The notes below the pieces were generated by a model that worked only from the letters and a program-made list of their open reading frames with translations, searched no databases and was not told the origin of the DNA. Positions 1 through 9,670 of a stretch of DNA of 64,000 bases are shown here, piece by piece. Location: positions 11,808,610 through 11,872,609 of the forward strand of contig OZ024828.1 in NCBI GenBank assembly GCA_964016985.1, read 5' to 3'. Each line of letters starts with the position of its first letter. Within the stretch, counting starts at the first letter, position 1. Made by a program: the position numbers and the translations under genes. Source of the DNA: Anodontia alba. Taxonomy: Eukaryota; Mollusca; Bivalvia; Lucinida; Lucinidae.

Positions 1-60
1 CAGATTAGATGCCGCAGAACACATCATCCGATCAGGGTCTATGTTGTTTGCATTAAATAA
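1..60. mobile_element. GATCAG MITE fragment at window edge
   Basis: CAGATTAGATGCCGCAGAA...GATCAGGGTCTATGTTGTTTGC: right half of the palindrome, truncated by the window start. Confidence 0.5.
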
Positions 61-289
61 GGAACATAGTAATAATAAAAAAACACCCAGCTATTGTAAA
101 CAAACTGGTCCAAAGAGTTCTGGTAAAAGAGTCCACTCAAGGTAACACCATTCCAAAATGCCTTGAATGGAGATTAACATCAACCAAACACCAGCACCAT
201 TAGAGAAAATAGCTACTGTGGATTGTAATATCAATAAAATACTATGCTAATTGGAGATAACAGTCAGTTAACTCTCTTGTATACTCTTT

Positions 290-590
290 GTAACAAGTAG
301 GTCCAGTAAATTGGATTCCTCTGATTTTATCTTTAGCATCTCTATTAAGGATAGCTGCCTTTTCCTTGAGAAGTCTAACTTAAAAATCATATGCATGGAA
401 AGCTTTCAAAGTATCAAACAAAAATATTTACTGTGTACTTTTTGTAGGCCCATTTAATTGGATTCCTCTGTTTTTACCTTTAACATCTCCATTAAGGATA
501 GCTGGCCAGCCTGGCCTTTCCTTGAGAAATCTAACTTGAAAGGGTTCATATGCATGAAAAGCTTTCAAAATATAAATAGAAAATAGAAAC
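290..590. repeat. 147-bp tandem duplication
   Basis: AATTGGATTCCTCTG recurs at 309 and 456, and 'ATTAAGGATAGCTG...CCTTTCCTTGAGAA.TCTAACTT' follows both. Two diverged copies. Confidence 0.75.
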
Positions 591-786
591 ATTTTCTGTG
601 CGATACAATATATAATGTTAACAAATCTTTCCTATGTGTGTTGAAAATTTTAAAGTTAAAAATCAGTTAAATTTCACTGAAGAATTATGATAAAAACAGA
701 GGATTATAATTAAAAGGACCTAGTCAGTATTTTGTCTACCTTGCTCTTTACCTATCAAGGTATGTTTTTATGGAGAAATAAAAAAA

Positions 787-2073
787 AACTAGAAATGTGT
801 CAGTATGACACAGATGCCCCCACCTAGGGCCATCCTCACCCACATGCAGGCATTTTGCAAAAAAATGAAATTGAAAAAAAGGGCCATAACTCTCATAATA
901 ATTGGCAGATTTTACCCTAAATCAAACTTGACCATATTTTATGATTATATACCTGTGTATTAAATATGAATCCAATACACAAATCAATCTTTATCTAAAA
1001 AATATCAGAAGGAAAACATCTTTTGAAGGTGAAAAAGGGCCATAACTCCCATAATAATAAGTTGATTTTACCCTAATTGGAACTTAACCTCTATTTTATG
1101 ATTATATACCTGTGTGTTTAAAATATAAATTCAATACACTAATGTTTTCAAAAGATATCAAACTGAAACTATTTATCAATGTTGAAAAAGGGCTGTAACT
1201 CCAAAAATAGTTGGTGGATTTTACCCTAAATCAACCTTGACCTATATTTTATAATATTTTATATATTTTATAATTATATGCATGTGTATAAAATATGAAT
1301 CCAATTCACTAATCTTTTCAAAAGTTATGGAACGAAAACCATTTTTCAAAGTTGAAAAAGGGCCATAACTCCAAAAATAATTGGTGGATTTTACCCTAAA
1401 TAGAACTTGACCTACATTTTATGATTATATACCTGTGTATAAAATTTGAATCCAATACACTAATCTTTTCAAAAGATATCGAACGGAAACCATTTTTCAC
1501 CTTTTTTTCAACATTGAAAAAGGGCTATAACTCCAAAACTAATTGGTGGATTTTACCCTAAATCGAACTTGTCCTATATTTTATAATTATATGCTTGTGT
1601 ATAAAATATGAATCCAATACACTAATCTTTTCAAAAGTTATGGAACAGAAACCATTTTTCAAAGCTGAAAAAGGGCCATAACTCCCAAAATAATAGGTGG
1701 ATTTTACTCAATCGAACTTGACCTATATTTTATGACTACATGTATATATCTGTGTTTAAAATTTCAATCCAATACACCAATCCTTTCAAAAGATATTGCA
1801 CGGAAATGATTTTTCAAAAGTGAAAATTTTTCGAAGTTGAAAAAGGGCCATAACTCCCAAAAAAATTGGTGGATTTTACCCTAAATAGAACTTGACCTAC
1901 ATTTTAGGATTATATACCTGTGTATAAAATTTCAATCCATACACCAATCCTTTCAAAAGATATCGCACAGAAAGCATTTGTGTTACGTACGGGACGGATG
2001 GACGGGACGTACGTACGTACAAACAGCGGTGATACCATATGCACCCCCATTGAAAATGGTGGGGGCATAAAAA
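787..2073 (+). mobile_element. Helentron/pearl-like element with ~160-bp tandem core
   Basis: 5' end ACTAGAAATGTGTCAGTATGACACAGATGCCCCC with a short hairpin. About seven core units follow (starting near 868, 1032, 1186, 1356, 1516, 1667, 1840), each with AAAGGGCCATAACTCC and GGTGGATTTTACCCTAAAT. A GACGGATGGACGGGACGTACG tract comes next, then the 3' end GGGGGCATAAAAA complementary to the 5' GCCCCC. Confidence 0.75.
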
Positions 2074-2139
2074 GCATTCACCTGATACCCCCTCTTATCC
2101 AGACCTATGGGTAGCATATAAACCGTAAGTAATCAGATA

Positions 2140-2260
2140 AAGAGACCTGAGCAACACAGTGAACCTTCATTAGACCCACAGTGCATGTTCAGGATCTACA
2201 CTGTTTGCAACTCATCCAGAAATCTTTAGACACATCAACAGGTATTCAAATGGATTTTTG
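2140..2260. mobile_element. GATCAG MITE, diverged copy
   Basis: 'GAGCAACACAGTGAACC', 'CAGGATCTACACTGTTTGC' and 'ACATCAACAGGTATTCAAATGG' match the MITE in order, with a degraded left arm. Confidence 0.45.
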
Positions 2261-2476
2261 TTTAAATGTTAGGAACAGTATGATGAGGAAGTAATGTGTC
2301 CAAACACTATGGGTAAAGTATATATAAATTTTGCTCATACATGTATTTGGTGACCAAGACCATACTAACCCATTTTTTTAATAAACTCTCCCATCATAAA
2401 TGTTGGAAGGGTCCATTGTATAGTCAAAGGGGTGTTATATAGATGCTTTTATTACTGAAACTTTCTAATTTTATTG

Positions 2477-2556
2477 CAAACAGTGTCCCGGTAGAGCCTG
2501 ATCAGACGCTGCATTAAGCAGTGTCTGATCTGGGTTTATTTACACTGTTTGCCAAT
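2477..2556. mobile_element. GATCAG MITE, short copy
   Basis: AACAGTGTCCCGGTAGAGCCTGATCAGACGC... / GTCTGATCTGGGTTTATTTACACTG palindrome. Confidence 0.5.
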
Positions 2557-2620
2557 ATCCCTTTTATGGGATGCTAAGCATGAATGGGTTAAAGTGGCCT
2601 TGCACAAATTTACAATTTAT

Positions 2621-3577
2621 ACAAGAGCTATCAGCAGACAGCATAGCTTGCCTGGAATTGGGGTGATACTGGAGTGTCAGGGTGCTCTTTAGGACCAGTC
2701 TGATCTGAGTCTGCACTGTGTGCTTAGGCCTATCTGTCCCAATACTTAGAACTATTACGGTAAGAGGAAATGTTATGGCATTTTAGCTCTTGATAGGATT
2801 TCTTGTGCTATGGTTTGGTCATTTGTTGTCATGAATTTGACATTATCAGGGATCAATTATAAAATTTCTAAGTCTTTGACCTTGTCCTTGAGGTCATAGG
2901 CATGGGTGGGGGTGATGATGAATAAAACTTCGGACCTGTATGTATTATCATTCCAAACATGAACCAAATCTATCATATAGTTTGGAAAATATGAGCTCTC
3001 AAAACACTTTAATATAAAATTTCTAAGTTCTTAACTTTGACCGTGAGGTCATGGGCAAGGGCAGTGAGTATTGCTGAATAAAACTTTGGACCTGTATCTA
3101 TCATCATGTCAAATATGAACAAACTCCATTGTATGGATTAGAAACTATGAGCGCTTAAAAAACTTTAATATAAAACTTTTAAGTCTGTGACCTTGACCTT
3201 GAGGTCATAGGCATGGGCAGGGTATTGCTGAATAAAACTTTGGAACTATATCTATTACCATACTAAATATGAACAAAATCCATCGTATAGTTTGGAAAAT
3301 ATAAGCTGTTAATAATCTTTAACATTAAAAATTTCTAAGTCAATGACCTTGACCTGACCTTGACCTGACCTTGACCTTGAGTAATGGGCTGGGGTATTGC
3401 TGAATAAAACTTTGGAACTATATCTATCATCATACCAAATATGAACCAAATCTATCAAATGGTCTGGAAAATATTAGCTCTTAAAAAACTTTAACGTAAA
3501 TGTGGACACCGACACCAATGCCGATGCCGGGGGTAGTGCAATCGCTCTTCTTGGACTTCGTATAGGCAAGCTAAAAA
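2621..3577 (+). mobile_element. Helentron-like element carrying TGACCTTGA repeats
   Basis: 5' end ACAAGAGCTATCAGCAGACAGCATAGCTTGCC and 3' end GGCAAGCTAAAAA. Three to four ~150 bp core units carry 'TGACCTTGACCTTGAGGTCA', and one contains a run of overlapping TGACCT (3343-3381). A fragment of the GATCAG palindromic MITE lies at about 2685-2765. Confidence 0.65.
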
Positions 3578-3998
3578 TGAGACACAATCAGAAAGCATGT
3601 ATTGTCTGGGATGTGTGCATTATATAAACTCTGATCAGGATCTACCTAATTCCCTAAAATACTGGTTCATTAAGAGCATATTACTTGTGCTGTTCCAAGT
3701 GCACAGGTCTGGGCATGCATGTAGGCTGTCAGCTTAGACACAAATCAGCCTGCACATCAATGCAGTCTGATCAGCACATTCATGATCACCTTTTAGAATA
3801 CCGTTACAACTGTTTTGGGACAGGATCCCCCATGCAAACAGTGTACACTCAGATCAGATTGCTTCTTGAAAGCACAAACCAATAAATATAACAGAATATA
3901 CTGACATGTATACACAAGAAATTGCATTATGTTGCAATGGCATTTTAATTTTTACAATCTAAAAATGTTACAAATTCTATCTACTGTATTTATCTTAA

Positions 3999-4353
3999 AG
4001 GCTCAATATCCCTCAAAAACAGACATTTTATTGTCCAAGAAAGATTTAATATATTGATACATGATATTAATACAATCATAAAATATGACACCTGACAGCT
4101 TGTAAAATTTCAGTCAGTCTCTCGTATTTGAAATGAAATGATTTTTATCGTATCTCTGAATTACTGTTGCCTACATTAATTCAGAGATATGATAAAAAAT
4201 CATTTCATTTTTGATTCAGTTCAAAAATGAGAGACTAACTGAAATTTTACAGGCTGTAGGGTGTCATATTTTATGATTGTATTAATATCATGTATCAATT
4301 TATTAAATTTTTCTTGGACAATAAAATGTCTGTTTTTGAGGGATATTGAGCCT
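3999..4353. mobile_element. Fold-back element, 355 bp, TTAA target (copy 1)
   Basis: Almost the whole element is one inverted repeat: AGGCTCAATATCCCTCAAAA at the left and its complement at the right, arms about 165 bp, small central loop. TTAA is duplicated at 3995-3998 and 4354-4357. A second copy is at 61705-62053. Confidence 0.88.
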
Positions 4354-4364
4354 TTAAGTATTCG

Positions 4365-4510
4365 GATATATAAGCCTGAGCAAACAATGTAGAACCAGAC
4401 CAGATGCTGCATTCTGCTGCATCTGGTCTGGCTCTACAATGTTTGTCTATCATTCTGTAAGATTTAGAAACATCGCCATGTAATAAAATGGACCTGTTCA
4501 AATTTTAGAA
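4365..4510. mobile_element. GATCAG MITE copy
   Basis: CCAGACCAGATGCTGCATTCTGCTGCATCTGGTCTGG hairpin with AACAATGTAG arms and the 'TAATAAAATGGACCTGTTCAAATTTTAG' right flank. Confidence 0.6.
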
Positions 4511-4581
4511 CAAGTATGCAGTGTTTTCTCTTTGTCCCCTTGAAAAACAGAATTTTGGGGACATTTGTCCCTATACAGATA

Positions 4582-4801
4582 CACAACAACCTCTTTATAA
4601 CAGGGTTCGTTATAACACGGCTTTGGATATAACACGGTTCAAAGATGGATCCCAAAAATGTATAGATTATATTGAAAAATGACCATAAATGGTCATTTTT
4701 CAATATAATCTATACATTTTTGTTTGGATATAACACGGTTATTTAACTAACACGGTTTATGCTATGGACCCCAACAATAGTGTTATAAAGAGATTGTGGT
4801 G
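4582..4801. mobile_element. TA-flanked MITE with perfect central hairpin
   Basis: TIR CACAACAACCTCTTTATAACA / TGTTATAAAGAGATTGTGGTG with TA at both ends. Several TATAACACGG repeats. A perfect ~68 bp palindrome at about 4654-4721. The TIR resembles pogo/Tigger-type MITEs (CCTC.TTATAAC). Confidence 0.75.
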
Positions 4802-4826
4802 TATTACAAATGTATAGTGATTTTAA

Positions 4827-4998
4827 CTCTTGTCATGCTGAATAAATTAAGATGCCATGCCCACTTCTAATTTTCAGCCAATCAGATTACTTGATCCAGG
4901 TTGTTAATACAAATTCACTTTCTTAATGACGAACAGTGCAGATCCCACTGATGTGGATCTACACTGTTTGCAGAGACAGTGTAAATCCTGTATGAGCA
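4827..4998. mobile_element. CCCTTGTC/TTAA MITE, left-type copy
   Basis: TTAA then CTCTTGTCATGCTGAATAAATTAAGATG and 'CAGCCAATCAGATTACTTGATCC', with the central GATCC hairpin. The right end AACCAGGGTTTA is decayed. Confidence 0.6.
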
Positions 4999-5228
4999 GA
5001 ACCAGGGTTTACATTTCATGGGGACAAAGTTCCAAAAGTGGGTACAAAATGACCACCATTATGCGCTAAGGAAAACCCTGAGTATGGACAAGTGTTAAGG
5101 TCCAAATATTTAGGGGAGATACAGTATAATTATGTCCCTCATCATTGGATTCACTGCACCAAATTAACCATTTCAGACTTAATAAACTCCCTCATACTAT
5201 ATATTGCAGGAATCCAATTTCAATTTTA

Positions 5229-5367
5229 TGTATGTTGCCAACTGATCTGGATCTGCACTTTTTGCCATTAAGTATGTGAATTTATAGTAACAATCTGAAT
5301 CAAGTAATCTGATTGGCTGAAAATTAGAAGTGGGCATGGCTTCTTAATTTATTCAGCAGGACAAGGG
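5229..5367. mobile_element. CCCTTGTC/TTAA MITE, half copy (opposite orientation)
   Basis: From TGCCAACTGATCTGG through 'AATCTGATTGGCTGAAAATTAG' to CAGGACAAGGG, with TTAA at 5368-5371. The left end is missing. Confidence 0.6.
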
Positions 5368-5724
5368 TTAAGAAACAAGTGCATAAAAAGCAAACTTTAT
5401 GCTAAAAAGGTATGGAATAAAGTGTTCGAAATTTTAGGACATTTACTGTAACTGGGAACTAGACTATGTCTAAGACAACTAATGATGAGTATTCTTCTCC
5501 TGTCAGCTTGGGAATACACATGTACATCACTAACCAAATCTTCAAAGCATCAGTAACCAAATCTTCCAAAGGCTTCTTTATTAAGAACCAGGATATGGAG
5601 GTGGGGCCATCGGATCCTTCTCTGGAGGGGGGGCTGAAAACAAAAAAAAAATATTAAAAAACACTGACATTCCGGGGGCAGATCCAAGACGATTTCTGAG
5701 GGTGTTCAATCTGACACAATTTCC

Positions 5725-5905
5725 ATACTTACTCTATGTATTCAGACAGACAGGCCTGAGCAAACAGTGTAAACCCAGATCAGATGCCACAGAATGTGGC
5801 ATCTGATCAGGGTCTACACTGTTTGCCACTCATCCAGCGATTTTACAAACATTCACAGGTAGTAAAATGGAATTGTTGAAGAGAAGCATAAGGTACGTAG
5901 CAAGG
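5725..5905. mobile_element. GATCAG palindromic MITE copy
   Basis: Central arms GCAAACAGTGTAAACCCAGATCAGATGCC / complement, with flanking 'TATTCAGACAGACAGGCCTGA' and 'CACAGGTAGTAAAATGGA'. Confidence 0.7.
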
Positions 5906-6028
5906 AGTGTAAATATTTGGGGTAAATAGGCTATCCTAAATTTATCAAATTTATCCATAATTTCCCATGAAAATGAAATTCGGAGTCAAAATGGAGTTTG
6001 ACTGAATCCCAACCAGGGAAGATACTAG

Positions 6029-6560
6029 ACAAGAGCTGTCGCATGACAGCATAGCTCACCTGTTTGCGTCTTGTCTACCTACGATTTCACATTCACATCA
6101 AAAGGTGTATTTGTACAATGATTCTATTCTAAATACAATAAGTTTTGTGAGTCTGAATATAAATCACACATCCCTCTATAAATTTTAATGCAAATCTATG
6201 TGTTACATGGAACACTGACCTAGATATATTTTGAGGTTGATCATTGCATCACATAGAACTAAAATTCCTAGTATGAAATTTCTCCATCAAATAGTCTTCC
6301 AGTTAGTAGGCAAAATCACTGAACGATGAAATATAGGTCACACAGTCATTCTGACCTAGATATATTTTTATGTCAATCAACTGGTCACATGGAAGTTAAA
6401 ATGTAGGTATGACATTTCTCTATCAAATAGGCTTTGAGATATAAGGTAAAATCACTGGACTGTGAAATGTAGGTTACAATGACCTAATAATATTTTTAGA
6501 TTACTCTTAGAGTCACATGGAAGTAATATTCATGATATGATATTTCTCCATCAAGTCTCG
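6029..6560 (+). mobile_element. Helentron-like element, 3' truncated
   Basis: 5' end ACAAGAGCTGTCGCATGACAGCATAGCTCACCTG, then three to four ~135 bp units ('AGGTCACA..TGACCTAGATATATTTT'). The usual 3' end is missing. Related to 31983-33384. Confidence 0.6.
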
Positions 6561-6760
6561 GACCCATCAATACCCGGACTTGTAACTATAGTGCTAAATA
6601 CCTATTTTATCAATATAATGATGTCGTGGCTAATGCTACAGCAGTTTGGTACTTGTTTGGAAAATGCAGGGAAAAAGTAAAGATGAGGTTTACTGATATA
6701 CATGTATTCATCATCGATGGTTTAAAGCTGGTACTACAGAGAAATGTCTTTTATTTTGAT

Positions 6761-7005
6761 GGGCCCAGTTGTTCAAAGTGTCGTTAGCTTAACGAGCTCG
6801 TTAAGGGTAATTTCGTTAACTATTTTAGCGGATTCAATATACAATACTCTGATATTTTTTTGCTGAAAAAATGTGAGTAGCTTTTGCACTGCAAAAGCTA
6901 CTCACATTTTTTCAGCAAAAATTTTCAGCATATTTGCGTATCACTCAATGTAAATTTTAACGAATCGTTAACTAACGACATCGTTAGTTTTGAACAACTT
7001 GGCCC
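6761..7005. mobile_element. GGGCCCAGTTG fold-back MITE, copy 1
   Basis: Ends GGGCCCAGTTGTTCAAAG / complement. Nested palindromes CGTTAGCTTAACGAGCTCGTTAA and CTGAAAAAATGTGAGTAGC...GCTACTCACATTTTTTCAG. Confidence 0.8.
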
Positions 7006-7007
7006 TG

Positions 7008-7600
7008 GTAAATTTCATCATCAAAAAACCAGCATGGCAATGGGCACGAAGGTGACCCCAATGTATGCTACTCTAGTCATGGGATATCTAGAGGAAAAGC
7101 TATTTGAAAGGCTCAACATCAAGTACAGTTTCGAAACTGTCTGAGTATGTTGGAGACAAATGGCGGCAATTCTTGGACGATTGCATGCGATTCCAGCAGA
7201 AACATTTTGGGCAGAATTAAATTCAATTCATCCTAAAATACAATTCACTATGGAATTCAGTAACAAACAACTGCCCTTCCAGGACATTTTGGTTAAACTG
7301 CATGAAGAAGATAAGTACAAAAATTTTCTTTAAACCTACAAACACTCATCTTTATCTTAATTTCAAGTCTTGTCACCCAAAAGCTCTTGCAAAGTGAACA
7401 TTCTTTTTTGTTTAGGGTCAAGGGTTCTAACTACTGTTAGTGACAAAAACCAGCAAACCAGGACTTTTAAACACATCAAAGGATGGTCAAATCGACTTGG
7501 TAAAGTTTTATGTGCATTATGGAAAAAAAGTTCAAATATATTTGGTAATTATGGAATAATTCTATATAGTAATAATAATTCTTACCTATCCTACCTATTT
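7008..7600 (+). pseudogene. Penelope-like reverse transcriptase remnant
   Basis: Conceptual translation across frames gives KTSMAMGTKVTPMYATLVMG (the 'MGT..AP.YA' block), then IQFTMEFSNKQLPFQDILVK (the 'I.FT.E.S...I.FLD' block), then a 'YLNFKSCHPKALAK'-like segment (7350-7400). These are characteristic of Penelope-like RT. It is fragmentary, with stops and frameshifts, and starts immediately after a fold-back MITE, so the N-terminal part is gone. No GIY-YIG domain is seen. Confidence 0.65.
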
Positions 7601-7804
7601 TTTTTCTAACATGTTAACCCTTAACACACATATGTTTTTCTGTTTGGAGTTAACAAGTCATCTGTAAACCTGTGATCCCCTCAGGTCACCAACTGATAGG
7701 GAACTACTAATTACGGAAATGTCCTAAAATTTTGATTCTTTAGTTCATTCCATTTTGTCTAAATTTTATGTTCTTTTTTTATGTTTGTTTCACAAAATAC
7801 TTAC

Positions 7805-7915
7805 TGGAATAGCAAACAGTATAGGCCATGAGAAGTAAGATCTGGGTCTGCACTGTTTGCATAGGCCATTTTTGTCAGAAAAGTTGGTGTATGAAATTTT
7901 AGGACTATTACCAAA
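7805..7915. mobile_element. GATCAG MITE fragment
   Basis: 'AGCAAACAGTATAGGCC...ATCTGGGTCTGCACTGTTTGCATAGGCCATTTTTGTCAGAAAAGTTGGTGTATG' matches the MITE variant at 31450 and 45061. Confidence 0.45.
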
Positions 7916-7921
7916 CATTCA

Positions 7922-8421
7922 CTAAGCAGAAAAAGTTTTTTTTTTTTCACCTGATGGCATTTTCTGTGTTTCAGCTGTCTGGAACCCCTGTGCAGGTGGA
8001 GGTGCAGCATATCCTTGCATAGGAACTGGGTAACCAGTCTGTCCTGGAGGCTGGTACCCCTGAGGTTGGGGTGGTTGGTACCCCTGTGGTGGTGGTTGGT
8101 ACCCCTGTGGTGGTGGTTGGTACCCCTGTGGTGGTGGTTGGTACCCCTGTGGTGGTGGTTGGTACCCCTGTGGTGGAGGCTGATATCCAGCTGTTTGTGG
8201 TGACACATTCTGATACTGTACTTGTGGGTATGTTCCTTGAGGTTGCTGTTGAACTGGCTGCTGGTTTCTGTAGACTGTTCCACTGGCTCCCCGCCTCTTA
8301 CAGCAGAAACAGACGACAATGACTGTTATGACAATCAGCAGCACAATTGCTCCAACAACAATGCCAACAACAACATATACACCAATGGCAGCAGTATCAG
8401 CTATATCAGTGAAATCAAACT
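7922..8421 (-). CDS. Terminal exon: transmembrane segment and GYQPPPQ-repeat cytoplasmic tail
   Basis: Acceptor TTTGCAG at the right edge. The first two bases complete Glu155, and the frame is then open to a TAG at 7924-7922, giving a total of about 320 residues. Residues 167-191 form a hydrophobic helix, followed by CFCCKRRG, a likely palmitoylated, positively charged stop-transfer, so this is a type I membrane protein. The tail is rich in Gln, Pro and Tyr, with five perfect GYQPPPQ units (233-267) and two degenerate ones. Such tails suggest SH3 or WW binding or phase-separating behaviour; no strict PPxY is present. The last codons cross a run of twelve A. A possible donor, TCAG|GTGAAA, lies just before it, so the true C-terminus may lie elsewhere. 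A Shisa or WBP1-like protein is an alternative, but the extracellular cysteines fit CUB better. Confidence 0.75.
8084..8188 (-). repeat. 21-bp coding minisatellite (GYQPPPQ units)
   Basis: Five in-register 21-base units inside the terminal exon encode the Pro/Gln/Tyr tail. Units are almost identical at DNA level, which suggests recent expansion and probable length polymorphism. The opposite strand is also open here, producing spurious Val/Trp-rich frames. Confidence 0.9.
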
Positions 8422-8611
8422 CTGCAAAATATGATAATACATTCCGTTACAGTATAAAATGTATAAACTACATATTACTAAAAACAATGCCTTACTCAAC
8501 ATACTGGGAAAATTTTCAGCAGACATCATTTTCAATTTTTTCTTACCTTTCCTACAAAAAATAAGATTAGACATTGCATGCAAACTGTCTCCTATGGAAA
8601 CAAATAAAGTG

Positions 8612-8640
8612 TGATGGACAGATGGATGGATGGATGGATG
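8612..8640. repeat. (GATG)n microsatellite
   Basis: GATGGACAGATGGATGGATG tract, followed by GGTTGGGGGCATAAT, so probably the end of a helentron-like element. Confidence 0.6.
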
Positions 8641-8739
8641 ATCGACAGAAAAGCAATATTCCCCTCCATCTATGAGGTTGGGGGCATAATTACTTCAGTG
8701 TTTTCTGATAAGAGGTCATTTTAAAAGCTTGAACAGTTG

Positions 8740-8803
8740 TCTGCAGGACAAAAAATGATCACAACAGCTCACCCTGAGCCTTTAGCTCAGGTATACTAAA
8801 AAT
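8740..8803 (+). mobile_element. Helentron-like 3' end fragment
   Basis: GATCACAACAGCTCACCCTGAGCC...CTCAGG...CTAAAAA, matching the ends at 23697 and 26746. The 5' body is absent. Confidence 0.5.
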
Positions 8804-8885
8804 AGGCCATAGTCCCAAAATGCTACTGCACTGTTGTGTTTGTTAGGGAGGTGGCTACCAAGTAAGATGATTTTAGGTGTAATTG

Positions 8886-9069
8886 TTACCATAATAACAC
8901 TAAGTATTGGGGCACATAAGCCTTTGCAAACAGTCTAGACCCAGATTAGATGCCGCAGAATGCCATGACTGATCAGGGTCTACACTGTTTGCCATATATC
9001 CAGTAGTATTTTATAGACATCAAGAGGTAGTAGAATGGACTATTTCAAATTTTAGGACAAGTATGGTAC
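8886..9069. mobile_element. GATCAG palindromic MITE, full copy
   Basis: TTACCATAATAACACTAAGTATTGGGGC at the left, central near-palindrome (AAACAGTCTAGACCCAGATTAGATGCCGC / GATCAGGGTCTACACTGTTTG), right end AGGACAAGTATGGTA. Reference copy for the family in this window. Confidence 0.75.
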
Positions 9070-9078
9070 ATGTAATTA

Positions 9079-9635
9079 CTGTCCTTTCGACATCTCTTGG
9101 AAAGATGTCTTTTGCTTGGCGTTTTATTTTAAATGAAAATATTTTGTTCTGGTTGACCATATCTTAACAGAAACCATTTGTCTTTTTTGTTTCTGCGTTT
9201 TGTTCTCAAATATTTACACAAAAATTAAAGTTGTGGCCAAAAGTTGGTCTGACCTATGCAATTTCTATAGTAAAGTGATTTTTTGGAATTTTTGTCTAAG
9301 AAAACATTTTTTACTATTCTTTGCTGAATTTGAATTAGTGATGTTTTACAACAATATTATGAAAATTTCAGAAAAATCGAACAAGTGGAACTTGTTGAAA
9401 ATCTGGCTCAAAGTTACCTACCCTACAAATTTCTGCATCATTTGGCTTCATTTTTACTGTGGGAAAGTGAAAATATTTGATTTTTTAAAAACCGATGACT
9501 AGAATTAAACTTTTTGTACATAGGTAGTTACGACAAATGGTTTTATATTAAATTTTGACAAAAGTTCTCAAATTTACTTCTTCTGTGTAAAGCGTCAAGC
9601 AAAAAACGACTTTCTGAAAGATGTCGAAAGCACAG
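9079..9635. mobile_element. ~555-bp mariner-like MITE, copy 1
   Basis: Terminal inverted repeats CTGTCCTTTCGACATCT / complement of CTGTGCTTTCGACATC, flanked by TA at 9077-9078 and 9636-9637. Non-coding interior. A second copy lies inverted at 62865-63419, and a third, broken one at 31597-33757. Confidence 0.85.
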
Positions 9636-9670
9636 TAGATAAGGAGTCCCAATACAGGTAGTATTTTTTA

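Noticed and set aside
4653..4722. Perfect hairpins as microRNA precursors
   Set aside because: Each hairpin lies at the centre of a MITE with terminal repeats and TA or TTAA flanks. Structure alone does not support a microRNA without small-RNA data.
7922..8421. Shisa-family identity for the TM/proline-rich exon
   Set aside because: The tail and CFCC motif are similar in style, but the ectodomain cysteines and strand pattern fit a CUB-like domain better than the Shisa cysteine pattern.
8015..8434. Plus-strand Val/Trp-rich ORFs opposite the proline-rich exon
   Set aside because: Antisense of the 21 bp coding minisatellite. The minus strand has the splice sites and membrane protein.
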